Assembly (NCBI GenBank): GCA_937860285.1
Contig: CALMBS010000515.1
Span: 1 to 9,353 of the forward strand
Direction of reading: 5' to 3'
From: an uncultured Chloroflexota bacterium
Lineage (GTDB): Bacteria > Chloroflexota > Dehalococcoidia > UBA2247 > RBG-13-53-26
DNA: 9,353 nt
Part shown: one piece after another, positions 1 to 5,302 of the stretch
Numbering within the stretch: the first letter of the stretch is position 1
How the letters are laid out: each line of letters begins with the position of its first letter
Made by a program: the position numbers and the translations under genes
The notes under the pieces: model-generated
The model's database searches: none
Told to the model about the DNA's origin: nothing
The model's input: the letters and a program-made list of their open reading frames with translations, nothing else

Positions 1-431
1 GCATCGAAGAAGACGCGGATGCCCTTGGACTTCAGGAAGGCGATGGAGTCGGAGATCATGGCCAGGTTCTCCTCCAGGGTGGTCTCCAGCACCCGGGTCA
101 CCTGGCCGTCCCAGCTCTTGCCCACGATGGTGGCCACCGGCGCCCCGGACTCCACCAGGGCCTTGAGATTGGCGTCGGCCGCGGGCCGCGTCTTGGGGCG
201 CCGGGTGCTGCCGAACGCGGCCAGGACCGCGCGCGAGAGGCGCAACTCCCTGGCCTTTCGGAAGAAGTCCTCGTCCTTGGGGTTGGAGCCGGGCCAGCCG
301 CCCTCGATATAGTGAATGCCCAGCTCATCCAGCTTGCGGGCGATCTTCAGCTTGTCCTCCACGGAGAATGAGATGCCCGCCTGCTGTGCCCCATCCCTGA
401 GGGTGGTGTCGTAGAGCTGAACCTTCTTCAC
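1..431 (-). CDS. cimA: Citramalate synthase (partial, N-terminal 143 codons)
   Basis: CimA condenses acetyl-CoA with pyruvate to (R)-citramalate, the first step of the threonine-independent isoleucine route; it is a cytosolic enzyme of the isopropylmalate/homocitrate synthase family. Visible residues include the DRE-TIM barrel signature YDTTLRDGAQQAG (residues 7-19, with R12 and D13 as expected catalytic and metal residues), then YIEGGWPGSNPKD (41-53), which is typical of the citramalate synthase branch rather than LeuA, and GKSWD further on. I chose the GTG start at 431-429 because GGGAGAGG lies 4 bases upstream and the protein then starts right at the barrel motif, as in the family. The gene runs off the left edge; a full-length protein is usually over 500 residues, so most of the barrel and the regulatory C-terminal domain are not seen. 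Family call is firm; substrate choice within the family is inferred from the motifs. Confidence 0.9.
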   Translation of the reverse strand, partial: MKKVQLYDTTLRDGAQQAGISFSVEDKLKIARKLDELGIHYIEGGWPGSNPKDEDFFRKARELRLSRAVLAAFGSTRRPKTRPAADANLKALVESGAPVATIVGKSWDGQVTRVLETTLEENLAMISDSIAFLKSKGIRVFFD

Positions 432-461
432 AATGCCTCTCCCGTCGTCCCGGATAGCGAG

Positions 462-470
462 ATTATACCA
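462..470 (-). promoter_or_regulatory. Extended -10 promoter of cimA
   Basis: Read on the minus strand this is TGG followed by a perfect TATAAT, giving a start of transcription about 24 bases before the cimA GTG codon. No good -35 hexamer is visible at 16-18 bases spacing, so the extended -10 would have to carry the promoter. Confidence 0.5.
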
Positions 471-497
471 TCAGGCGCTCTCAAGGCGCTGCGGCGG

Positions 498-528
498 TTG
501 ACAAGGGTGGCCGGGGAAGTGGTATAAA
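498..528 (+). promoter_or_regulatory. Promoter of the signal-peptide/InlB-domain gene
   Basis: A perfect -35 TTGACA (498-503) is followed after 19 bases by TATAAA (523-528), itself preceded by TGG (520-522, extended -10). Spacing is 2 longer than ideal. It is divergent from the cimA promoter and sits about 40 bases before the ATG at 570. Confidence 0.5.
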
Positions 529-569
529 TGTGCGCGGCAGGCCAGTCTGGGCATGGGGGTGCAAGAGCC

Positions 570-677
570 ATGAGAGTGACAGCGGTCCGGCGGCTCCTGG
601 TGCTGGGGTCCCTTCTGGTGGCGGCGGCATTGCTGGCGGCGCCGCTGGCGGCCCCGGCCCGCGCGGACGCGGCCTGA
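570..677 (+). CDS. Signal-peptide ORF ending in UGA, in frame with the InlB-domain ORF
   Basis: This 35-codon reading frame encodes a textbook Sec signal peptide: a basic start with three Arg (MRVTAVRR), a Leu/Ala/Val hydrophobic core, and a signal peptidase site of ARADA type near residue 34. It then meets a TGA at 675-677. The next reading frame (684-1061) is in exactly the same frame, two codons later, and lacks any export signal of its own. The two pieces therefore look like one gene broken by a single stop codon: a signal peptide, then an exterior domain, then an anchor, 163 residues in all. Explanations are a nonsense mutation (CGA to TGA or TGG to TGA are one-base changes), an assembly error, or recoding of the UGA. 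TGA is used as a normal stop by gltX, the hydrolase and hisB here, so a genome-wide change of code is excluded. The ribosome site is poor (GGGGG at 555-559). Confidence 0.6.
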   Translation: MRVTAVRRLLVLGSLLVAAALLAAPLAAPARADAA

Positions 678-683
678 AAGTGC

Positions 684-1061
684 ATGAGGCTGACGGTCGT
701 CAGCAACCCGGTGGACGGCGGCGAAGTCACCGTCCAACCGGCCTCGGGCGACGGGAAGTACTACCCCTACGACAACGTGACGCTCAGTGCCGTGCCCCGT
801 CCCGGCTACGTCTTCGTGAGCTGGACCGGCCACGTCTCAGAGATAGAGGATGCCGGCCAGGCCACCATCCTGGTGGAGATGAACCGGTACTACACCCAGA
901 ACACCGAGGAGCTGGAGATCGTGGCCAACTTCGCCCGGGAGAAGAGCTTCCCCTGGGTGTGGCTGGGGGTTGGCCTGGGCGGCGGGCTGGTGGCGCTGGT
1001 GTCGCTGGGCCTGCTGCTCCGGTTCAGGGCGAAGGCGGCGGCTTCGCCGCCGGCCGCCTAG
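684..1061 (+). CDS. InlB B-repeat-like domain protein with C-terminal membrane anchor
   Basis: A 125-residue frame. Residues 2-86 resemble the divergent InlB B-repeat family: a beta strand start LTVVSNPVDGGEVTV, a YPYDNVTLSAVPRPGYVFVSW core (the usual pattern is a YxxG/D-V-TLxAxPxxGYxFxxW run), and a final IVANFA strand. Residues about 90-112 form one hydrophobic helix rich in Gly, Leu and Val (WVWLGVGLGGGLVALV...LLLRF), followed by a short basic tail RFRAK. This is the layout of an exterior beta domain held on the membrane by its C-terminus. The ATG at 684 has no convincing ribosome site, and an exported domain without a signal peptide is unlikely, so the true product probably begins at 570 (see that entry). 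Only one Cys is present in the joined frame, two codons after the UGA. Function is unknown; such domains are mostly structural or adhesive. A GC-rich 7-bp inverted repeat (1049-1055 with 1070-1076) spans the stop codon. Confidence 0.65.
   Translation: MRLTVVSNPVDGGEVTVQPASGDGKYYPYDNVTLSAVPRPGYVFVSWTGHVSEIEDAGQATILVEMNRYYTQNTEELEIVANFAREKSFPWVWLGVGLGGGLVALVSLGLLLRFRAKAAASPPAA
689..704 (+). other. Hairpin with GGUC loop 11 bases after the in-frame UGA
   Basis: GCTGAC (689-694) pairs perfectly with GTCAGC (699-704) around the loop GGTC. It begins 11 bases after the UGA at 675-677. The E. coli fdhF SECIS hairpin, as I recall it, also begins about 11 bases after its UGA and shows a GGU-containing loop bound by SelB. 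The bulged U of the known element is absent here. The hairpin also lies in coding sequence, so chance is a serious alternative. Confidence 0.25.
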
Positions 1062-1078
1062 CGCCCGCGGGCCGGCTG

Positions 1079-1107
1079 TTGTTGGCCGCCTGACCATCGG
1101 CTATAAT
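1079..1107 (+). promoter_or_regulatory. Promoter of tRNA-Gln
   Basis: TTGTTG (1079-1084), a 17-base spacer and a perfect TATAAT (1102-1107) place the transcription start near 1114, about 26 bases before the tRNA. Ideal spacing and a consensus -10 compensate for a -35 that matches only TTG. This is one of two promoters in the window without TGn before the -10. Confidence 0.65.
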
Positions 1108-1139
1108 CAAGACCACCCTTCATCCTGCTTCGCCGGCAA

Positions 1140-1210
1140 TGCCGAGTGGTGTAGTGGCAGCACAGGGGAATTTGGATCCCTTAGCCCAGGTTCGAATCCT
1201 GGCTCGGCAG
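1140..1210 (+). tRNA. tRNA-Gln (anticodon UUG)
   Basis: A complete cloverleaf of 71 bases folds by eye. The acceptor stem TGCCGAG/CTCGGCA has all seven pairs. The D arm is GTGT/GCAC with the GG pair in a 7-base loop. The anticodon stem GGGGA/TCCCT has one G-U pair and encloses ATTTGGA, giving anticodon TTG (reads CAA, and CAG by wobble). A 4-base variable loop and a perfect T arm CCAGG-TTCGAAT-CCTGG follow, then discriminator G73. The weak U1-A72 end pair and G73 are known glutamine identity features. The 3' CCA is not encoded and must be added. The tRNA is transcribed from the promoter at 1079-1107; the first clear terminator is at 1422-1453, so the precursor probably includes the structured downstream region. 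The glutamyl-tRNA synthetase gene lies 2.6 kb downstream on the same strand. Confidence 0.95.
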
Positions 1211-1221
1211 CGCCCACCAGC

Positions 1222-1453
1222 CGTCCCCTCCTGCGCTGCATTGTGAAGCGCCGGCCGCTGCCGGCGGCCGGGCGGGGGGACGAGGGATTACGGCCGGCAC
1301 CGGCGACTAAAGCTGCAGAGGAGGCACAGCAAGACCTAGAGCGAAGCTACTAACCATCCCGGAGGGGGCGCTGAGCCATCACCTGTAAATTGGTCACTTG
1401 GGTGGTGGGGAGTCAATAGTGAAACCGGCCTTTTCAGGTCGGTTTTTCTTTTT
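1222..1453 (+). ncRNA. Candidate structured RNA downstream of tRNA-Gln
   Basis: No coding frame with a start, ribosome site and family match is present between 1211 and 1573. The sequence folds repeatedly. CGTCCCC (1222-1228) pairs with GGGGACG (1276-1282), extendable by a G-T and a C-G pair. Inside it CCGGCCGC (1251-1258) pairs with GCGGCCGG (1264-1271). Further on, CCATCACC and GGTGGTGG (about 1376-1408) form eight pairs with one G-U. The stretch then ends in a rho-independent terminator. Several A-rich single-stranded segments separate the stems. I do not recognise it as RNase P, SRP, 6S, tmRNA, a T-box or a common riboswitch. It may be only the processed trailer of the tRNA transcript, so the RNA-gene call is a hypothesis. 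From 1454 to 1507 I see nothing. Confidence 0.3.
1422..1453 (+). terminator. Rho-independent terminator
   Basis: AACCGGCC (1423-1430) pairs with GGTCGGTT (1437-1444), eight pairs with one G-U around the loop TTTTCA. An outer A-T pair (1422 with 1445) extends the stem. The run TTTTTCTTTTT (1443-1453) follows at once. It is the clearest terminator in the window and ends the tRNA-Gln transcript or an RNA gene just before it. Confidence 0.85.
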
Positions 1454-1507
1454 CCTGAAAACGGGGTTGGGTCTGGGTTTTGCTGCGGTGTCAGACTCGG
1501 AAAGGAA

Positions 1508-1562
1508 GGCGAAAGGTGATTCTGCGACCGGCTAACGCTGGATCCCAGCTTCACCTTTCGCC
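1508..1562. repeat. 12-bp perfect inverted repeat with inner hairpin
   Basis: GGCGAAAGGTGA (1508-1519) and TCACCTTTCGCC (1551-1562) are perfect reverse complements, 31 bases apart. Inside lies a second perfect hairpin, GCTGG-ATC-CCAGC (1537-1549). The element ends 11 bases before the ATG of the 35-residue ORF and touches its possible -10 (CACAAT, 1562-1567). It could be a folded leader RNA, a regulator-binding region, or the relic of a small mobile repeat. No target-site duplication is evident. Confidence 0.6.
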
Positions 1563-1573
1563 ACAATAGGGAC

Positions 1574-1681
1574 ATGTCAGAAGAGAAGAAGGCCACCCAG
1601 GAACCCAAGGGGGAATCTCAGCAGCCCTCCCGCAAGTCCGGCAAGGGTGGCGGCTACACCATCCCCGTCCAGATGTTCTAG
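1574..1681 (+). CDS. Orphan 35-residue hydrophilic peptide
   Basis: ATG to TAG encodes 35 residues: a charged Lys/Glu/Gln-rich first half (starting MSEEKKATQ), a basic Ser/Lys/Gly middle (RKSGKGGG, about 20-27) and a hydrophobic end YTIPVQMF. There is no signal peptide, membrane segment or Cys. About four fifths of the codons end in G or C, as in the neighbouring genes, which supports coding. It is framed by the inverted repeat at 1508-1562 and by a strong hairpin at 1704-1723, so it looks like a single-gene unit. The ribosome site is poor (AGGG 3 bases before ATG); alternatively CACAAT 6 bases before the ATG may be a -10 for a leaderless message. I do not recognise a family. It could be a conserved small protein or a chance frame. 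Confidence 0.45.
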   Translation: MSEEKKATQEPKGESQQPSRKSGKGGGYTIPVQMF

Positions 1682-1701
1682 ACCATCCCCGCATCGTCAG
1701 A

Positions 1702-1728
1702 AGGCCCGGCGGCGCCGCCGGGCTTCCT
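1702..1728 (+). terminator. Hairpin terminator after the small peptide gene
   Basis: GCCCGGCGGC (1704-1713) and GCCGCCGGGC (1714-1723) form a perfect 20-base palindrome, 21 bases after the TAG stop. It is followed by TTCCTCC, a poor T tract. The stem is very stable and it could stop transcription in either direction, but the weak tail lowers confidence. Confidence 0.5.
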
Positions 1729-1796
1729 CCCCACAGAGACCGCACCGACTGACATCACACGTCAGGATGCCCCCGCGACCGCTCCAGGGCGCGGCC

Positions 1797-1825
1797 TTGC
1801 GCCACCGGCCCGGCCGGGCCATACT
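1797..1825 (+). promoter_or_regulatory. Possible promoter of the hydrolase, leaderless
   Basis: TTGCGC (1797-1802), exactly 17 bases, then CATACT (1820-1825) ends 8 bases before the ATG at 1834, so the message would start at or beside the start codon. There is no Shine-Dalgarno site. A perfect 14-base palindrome, GGCCCGGCCGGGCC (1807-1820), fills most of the spacer and could be a regulator site or simple GC-rich noise. Confidence 0.4.
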
Positions 1826-1833
1826 CTGGATTC

Positions 1834-2616
1834 ATGGAGAACTGCCGTAAGTACGGCCGCGCGCCGTTCGGAGTGGCGGTCGTCCACGGAGGCCCCGGGG
1901 CCCCGGGGGAGATGGCGCCGGTGGCCAGGGAGCTGGCCGGCGGCCGCGGCATTCTGGAGCCGCTGCAGACGGCCGCCAGCCTTCCGGGCCAGGTGGCGGA
2001 GCTCGAAACGGTCCTGCGCGAGCAGGGTGACCCCCCGCTGGTCCTCATAGGCCACTCGTGGGGCGCCATGCTGTGCTTCATGCTCGCCGCCGGGCATCCG
2101 GCGCTGGTGAGGAAGCTGGTGCTGGTAAGCAGCGGCCTTTTCGAAGAGGGCTACGCCGCGGGCATCCAGGCCACCCGGCTGGGGCGTCTCTCGAGTGATG
2201 AGGCGGTGGAGGCCGGCGCCCTGTTGAGGACCCTGGATGACCCTCAGTCCCCGGACCGGGACCGGGCCTTCGCCCGCCTGGGCGGCCTCATCTGCCGGGC
2301 GGATGCCTACGACCCTCTGCCGCCGCCGGAGGAGACCATCGAGTGCCAGTCTGAGATCCACAGGAAGGTCTGGGGCGAGGCCCAGCGCCTGCGGAGCAGG
2401 GGCGGCCTCCTGGCCCTGGGCCGGAGCATCAAATGCCCGGTGGTGGCGGTCCACGGAGACTACGACCCGCACCCGGCCGACGGAGTGAGAATCCCGCTGT
2501 CGGGAGTGCTGGCGGATTTCAGGTTCGTGCTGCTGGAGAAGTGCGGCCATCGTCCCTGGCTCGAGAGGGCGGCCAGGGACCGGTTCTATGCCGTGCTCAG
2601 GGAAGAGCTGGGCTGA
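1834..2616 (+). CDS. Alpha/beta hydrolase, proline-iminopeptidase-like
   Basis: A 260-residue cytosolic hydrolase of the alpha/beta fold. The oxyanion-hole motif HGGPG is at 18-22, as in the peptidase S33 (proline iminopeptidase) branch. The nucleophile elbow GHSWGAM has Ser75. The acid is Asp211 (or Asp209) in VHGDYDPHPA, and the base is His239 in CGHRPW. All triad members are in the normal order and the length suits the family. No signal peptide is present. The substrate cannot be told: S33-like enzymes include aminopeptidases, esterases and lactonases. I kept the ATG at 1834 because the HGGPG motif follows at the usual distance and no better start lies upstream; there is no Shine-Dalgarno site and the message may be leaderless. 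It converges on the zinc-finger gene with 12 bases between the two stop codons. Confidence 0.85.
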   Translation: MENCRKYGRAPFGVAVVHGGPGAPGEMAPVARELAGGRGILEPLQTAASLPGQVAELETVLREQGDPPLVLIGHSWGAMLCFMLAAGHPALVRKLVLVSSGLFEEGYAAGIQATRLGRLSSDEAVEAGALLRTLDDPQSPDRDRAFARLGGLICRADAYDPLPPPEETIECQSEIHRKVWGEAQRLRSRGGLLALGRSIKCPVVAVHGDYDPHPADGVRIPLSGVLADFRFVLLEKCGHRPWLERAARDRFYAVLREELG

Positions 2617-2617
2617 T

Positions 2618-2629
2618 GCCGCCGGCGGC
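2618..2629. other. Palindrome between convergent genes
   Basis: GCCGCCGGCGGC is a perfect 12-base palindrome filling the gap between the hydrolase stop (2614-2616) and the stop of the minus-strand zinc-finger gene (2631-2629). There is no T tract on either strand, so it is at best a weak two-way terminator or a 3'-end stabilising hairpin. Confidence 0.35.
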
Positions 2630-2856
2630 TACCACTTCTTGGTGTCCGGTATGGGCTTGTCATCCGGGGCCGCCAGGCCGGTGCCGGAGCACTTGGGGCA
2701 GGTGACGAAGCCCTTCCGTTTGCTGCCGGCGCACCGCTTGCATGGTCCCACCACCACCCAGGACTCGTTGCGCGCCTCGCCGGTGCCCTTGCACTCCGGG
2801 CAGGCCACCTCACGCTTTCCGGCGCAACGAGGGCATTGCACCTTGTCTTCGGCCAC
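2629..2856 (-). CDS. Small DnaJ-type (CXXCXGXG) zinc-finger protein
   Basis: A 75-residue protein made almost only of four CxxC pairs: C8/C11, C19/C22, C39/C42 and C53/C56. The second and fourth are full CXXCXGXG repeats (CPECKGTG, CPKCSGTG) as in the cysteine-rich domain of DnaJ; the first and third are degenerate (CPRCAGKR, CKRCAGSK). Four pairs can hold two Zn ions. There is no J domain or substrate-binding domain, so it is a free-standing zinc domain that could act as a scaffold, thiol chaperone or partner protein. I chose the GTG start at 2856 because AAAGGAGGG lies 6 bases upstream; a TTG at 2874 in the same frame would put that ribosome site inside the gene. It lies 42 bases downstream of the methyltransferase on the same strand, probably one operon, with no promoter visible in between. 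Confidence 0.75.
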   Translation of the reverse strand: MAEDKVQCPRCAGKREVACPECKGTGEARNESWVVVGPCKRCAGSKRKGFVTCPKCSGTGLAAPDDKPIPDTKKW

Positions 2857-2898
2857 AGCAGTCCCTCCTTTCAACTCAACAGCATCGCCAGCCGCCCG

Positions 2899-3684
2899 CT
2901 AAGGCTTCACCGCGCGCAGCAGGGTGAAGCTCAGGGCGCCCCGCAGGTGCATCATCGGGCCTGCTGGCCGGAAGATGTTCCCGTCGAAGCTGGCCAGCAG
3001 GTCCGGGTCTCCCCGCCTCTCCAGCATGAAGCGGGTCTCGAAGAAATGGACCCCCATGGGGATGCCGCCCACGCCGTGCTGGTCGAAGGTGAACCTCATG
3101 GTGGCCGAGCGCTCCAGCGCGAATGCCGCATCCGAGACCAGCGTGTAGAGCTCCGGCCCCGTGTGGAACCGGTAGTCCGGATGGACCATCTGAAACGATT
3201 CCGTGAGGGCTGCCCGGAGCCCCGGGTCGGCCGGCGCCTCGTACTCGCACAGTATGAGCCGGCCGCCCTTGCGCAGGAGCCGCTTCATCTCCTTCAGGGC
3301 GGCCAGGGGGTCGCCGAAGTGGTAGAGTCCCAGGACGCAGAAGGCGGCGTCAAACGCCGAGCTCTTGAAGATCAGGTCCTCACCCTCCGAGCGCATGACG
3401 GAAGCCTGGCTGGCCCGGGACCTGACCAGCTTGGTCTGGGCCAGCCGCACCATGGCCGCGGAGCGGTCCAGTCCGATGGCCTGTCCCTGGGGCAGCGCCT
3501 CGGCCAGCAGCTGCATCAGGCAGCCGGTGCCGGCCGCCACGTCCAGGACCCTCTCGCTGCCCTTGAGCGCCGCCATGCCCATGACCTCGGCGTACAGCTT
3601 GCCGGTGGCGTCCGACTCGGCCCACATCTTGTCGATCTGCAGGGCCCTGCGGTAGCTTATGCCGGGCTCGTAAATGACGTCCAT
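2899..3684 (-). CDS. Class I SAM-dependent methyltransferase
   Basis: A 261-residue cytosolic protein. Motif I is VLDVAAGTG (46-54), the glycine loop that holds S-adenosylmethionine. The acidic residue that binds the ribose is Asp73 in AIGLDRSAAM. FDAAFCVLGLYHFGDP and the LLRKGGRLILCEY strand match the UbiE/Methyltransf_11 core. The C-terminal part after about residue 160 is rich in Phe and Met and is probably the substrate-binding cap. The substrate is not known; similar enzymes act on quinones, small acids or metalloids, and no conserved Cys set for arsenite is seen. The ATG at 3684 has no Shine-Dalgarno site, but a strong promoter ends 9 bases upstream, so the message may be leaderless. 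It leads a two-gene unit with the zinc-finger gene and is divergent from gltX. Confidence 0.8.
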   Translation of the reverse strand: MDVIYEPGISYRRALQIDKMWAESDATGKLYAEVMGMAALKGSERVLDVAAGTGCLMQLLAEALPQGQAIGLDRSAAMVRLAQTKLVRSRASQASVMRSEGEDLIFKSSAFDAAFCVLGLYHFGDPLAALKEMKRLLRKGGRLILCEYEAPADPGLRAALTESFQMVHPDYRFHTGPELYTLVSDAAFALERSATMRFTFDQHGVGGIPMGVHFFETRFMLERRGDPDLLASFDGNIFRPAGPMMHLRGALSFTLLRAVKP

Positions 3685-3693
3685 GCCGAGTCG

Positions 3694-3723
3694 CTTATAT
3701 CACGGTCAATCCGATCATGTCAA
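3694..3723 (-). promoter_or_regulatory. Promoter of the methyltransferase unit
   Basis: On the minus strand: perfect -35 TTGACA (3723-3718), an 18-base spacer ending in TGA (extended -10), then TATAAG (3699-3694). The -10 ends 9 bases before the ATG, which leaves a leader of about three bases or none. It is the best promoter match in the window. Confidence 0.75.
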
Positions 3724-3760
3724 TGACCTCGGCGGCCCGCCCCGGGAGCGGGACCGCCCT

Positions 3761-3789
3761 TAGACTCCGGGTGGCGGCGATGCTAGAAT
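3761..3789 (+). promoter_or_regulatory. Promoter of gltX
   Basis: TAGACT (3761-3766), 17 bases, then TAGAAT (3784-3789) with TGC before it (extended -10). Transcription would start near 3796, giving a leader of about 22 bases that contains the Shine-Dalgarno AAGGAGG (3808-3814). Confidence 0.6.
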
Positions 3790-3791
3790 GG

Positions 3792-3807
3792 GAGGCACCA
3801 GTGCCTC
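3792..3807. promoter_or_regulatory. Palindromic operator candidate at the gltX start site
   Basis: GAGGCAC-CA-GTGCCTC is a perfect 7-2-7 palindrome lying between the -10 and the ribosome site and covering the predicted first base of the message. Its symmetry and position fit a dimeric repressor site. As RNA it would be cut by the start site, so a DNA role is more likely than a leader hairpin. Confidence 0.4.
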
Positions 3808-3817
3808 AAGGAGGTCC

Positions 3818-5299
3818 ATGAGCCAGCCGGAGGTCAGAGTCAGGTACGCCCCCAGCCCGACGGGCTACCCCCACATCGGGAACATCCGCACGGCCCTGTT
3901 CAACTGGCTGTTTGCCCGGCACACCGGGGGCAGGTTCATCGTGCGCATCGAGGACACGGACCAGTCCCGGAAGGTGGAGGGGGCGGTGGAGCAGATCCTG
4001 GAGAGCCTGCGCTGGCTGGGCCTGGACTGGGACGAAGGGCCGGAGGCCGGCGGAGACTGCGGTCCCTACTTCCAGTCGCAGCGTTTGGACCGGTACCAGA
4101 GGCATGCCCGGCGGCTGGTGGAGAGCGGCCATGCCTATCCGTGCTACTGCTCTGCGGAGCGGCTGGCCCAGATGCGCGCCCGGATGGCGGAGCGCAAGGA
4201 GTCCCAGCGCACCTACGACCGCCACTGCCGCGACCTGGGGGCGGAGGAGAGGGCGCGGCTGGAGGCACAGGGGACAGTCCCGGTCATCCGGTTCAGGGTC
4301 CCGGAGAGCGGGCAGACCACCTTCCACGATCTCATCCGCGGCGACATAACCTTCGCCAACGCCGAGCTGGATGACCTGGTCCTCCTCAAGTCGGACGGCT
4401 ACCCCACCTATCACCTGGCCAACATAGTCGACGACCACGAGATGGGGATCAGCCATGTCATGCGGGCAGACGAGTGGCTTTCTTCCACCCCCAGGCACGT
4501 CCTACTCTATGCTGCTTCCGGGTGGACGCCGCCGCTCTACGCGCACCTGCCCATGATCCTCGGCCCCGACAAGTCGAAGCTGTCCAAGCGCCACGGCGCC
4601 ACGGCCCTGCTGGAGTACCGTGACGAGGGCTATCTGCCGGAGGCCATCTTCAATTTCCTGGCCCTGCTGGGTTGGTCCCTGGACGACAAGACCGACATCA
4701 TCGGCCGCGCAGACCTCATCAGCAGTTTCTCCCTGGAGCGCATCAGCCGGACGGCGGCGGTGTTTGACATAAAGAAGCTGCAGTGGATGAACGGATTCTA
4801 CATCCGGCAGTGCAGCCCGGGCCAGCTGGCGCAGAGAGCGCTCCCGTTCTTCGAGAGGGAGCTCCCGGCCGGTGTGAAGCGGCCGCTGGACCTGGAGTAC
4901 CTCGGCCGGGTGGCGGCCTTGCTGCGGGAGCGGGCGAAGACGCTCCGCGAGCTGCCGGCCAGCAGCGGGTACTTCTTTGTCGATGAGGTGGACTACCCCG
5001 TGGACCTGCTGCTCCAGGGGGGGCTGGCTGTCGAGCGGGGCCGGGGGCTGCTGCAGGCCTGTGTGCCCCTCCTGGAGGCGGTCCCGGAGTTCGACGCGGC
5101 CTCTCTGGAGGCGCCGCTGCGCGCCCTGGCCGAGGAGTCGGCGGTGAAGACCGGCGAGCTGTTCGGCCTGCTGAGGGTGGCGGTCACCGGGCGGACCGCT
5201 GCGCCGCCGCTTTTCGAGACCATGGTGGTGCTGGGGCGGGAGAGGTGCCTGGGCCGGGTGCGGCTGGCCGCGGCGCGGCTGGCCGCGGCGGGCGCCTGA
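3818..5299 (+). CDS. gltX: Glutamate--tRNA ligase
   Basis: GltX charges tRNA-Glu with glutamate; in bacteria without GlnRS it may also misacylate tRNA-Gln for repair by GatCAB. The 493-residue length is normal. The class I motifs are both present: HIGN (19-22) in YAPSPTGYPHIGNIRTALFN, and KLSKR (254-258). Also seen are the GRFIVRIEDTD strand and the zinc knuckle candidates C109 and C111 with C137 in YDRHCRDL. The C-terminal anticodon-binding domain starts after about residue 330. I chose the ATG at 3818 because AAGGAGGT is just upstream; an in-frame ATG at 3788 overlaps the -10 hexamer and cannot be used from this promoter. I cannot tell by eye whether the enzyme is discriminating. The last residues are a repeated RLAAA, from a tandem DNA duplication. 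The gene ends 3 bases from the convergent MBL gene. Confidence 0.96.
   Translation: MSQPEVRVRYAPSPTGYPHIGNIRTALFNWLFARHTGGRFIVRIEDTDQSRKVEGAVEQILESLRWLGLDWDEGPEAGGDCGPYFQSQRLDRYQRHARRLVESGHAYPCYCSAERLAQMRARMAERKESQRTYDRHCRDLGAEERARLEAQGTVPVIRFRVPESGQTTFHDLIRGDITFANAELDDLVLLKSDGYPTYHLANIVDDHEMGISHVMRADEWLSSTPRHVLLYAASGWTPPLYAHLPMILGPDKSKLSKRHGATALLEYRDEGYLPEAIFNFLALLGWSLDDKTDIIGRADLISSFSLERISRTAAVFDIKKLQWMNGFYIRQCSPGQLAQRALPFFERELPAGVKRPLDLEYLGRVAALLRERAKTLRELPASSGYFFVDEVDYPVDLLLQGGLAVERGRGLLQACVPLLEAVPEFDAASLEAPLRALAEESAVKTGELFGLLRVAVTGRTAAPPLFETMVVLGRERCLGRVRLAAARLAAAGA
5261..5290 (+). repeat. Tandem 15-bp duplication at the gltX 3' end
   Basis: The 15-base unit CGGCTGGCCGCGGCG occurs twice in a row (5261-5275 and 5276-5290), adding a second RLAAA to the C-terminus just before GA and the stop. 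It is in frame and at the protein tail, so harmless, and probably a slippage event. Confidence 0.85.
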
Positions 5300-5302
5300 A
5301 CC

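Noticed and set aside
1211..1453. T-box or known riboswitch in the region after tRNA-Gln
   Set aside because: I could not find the T-box sequence or the core motifs of TPP, cobalamin, SAM, glycine, fluoride or c-di-GMP riboswitches, and no regulated gene follows the terminator closely.
1762..2550. 262-codon minus-strand frame opposite the hydrolase
   Set aside because: Antisense shadow; the plus strand has a complete hydrolase triad in order.
3806..4498. 230-codon minus-strand frame opposite gltX
   Set aside because: It is fully antisense to the conserved catalytic domain of GltX, with no start signals and no recognisable family.
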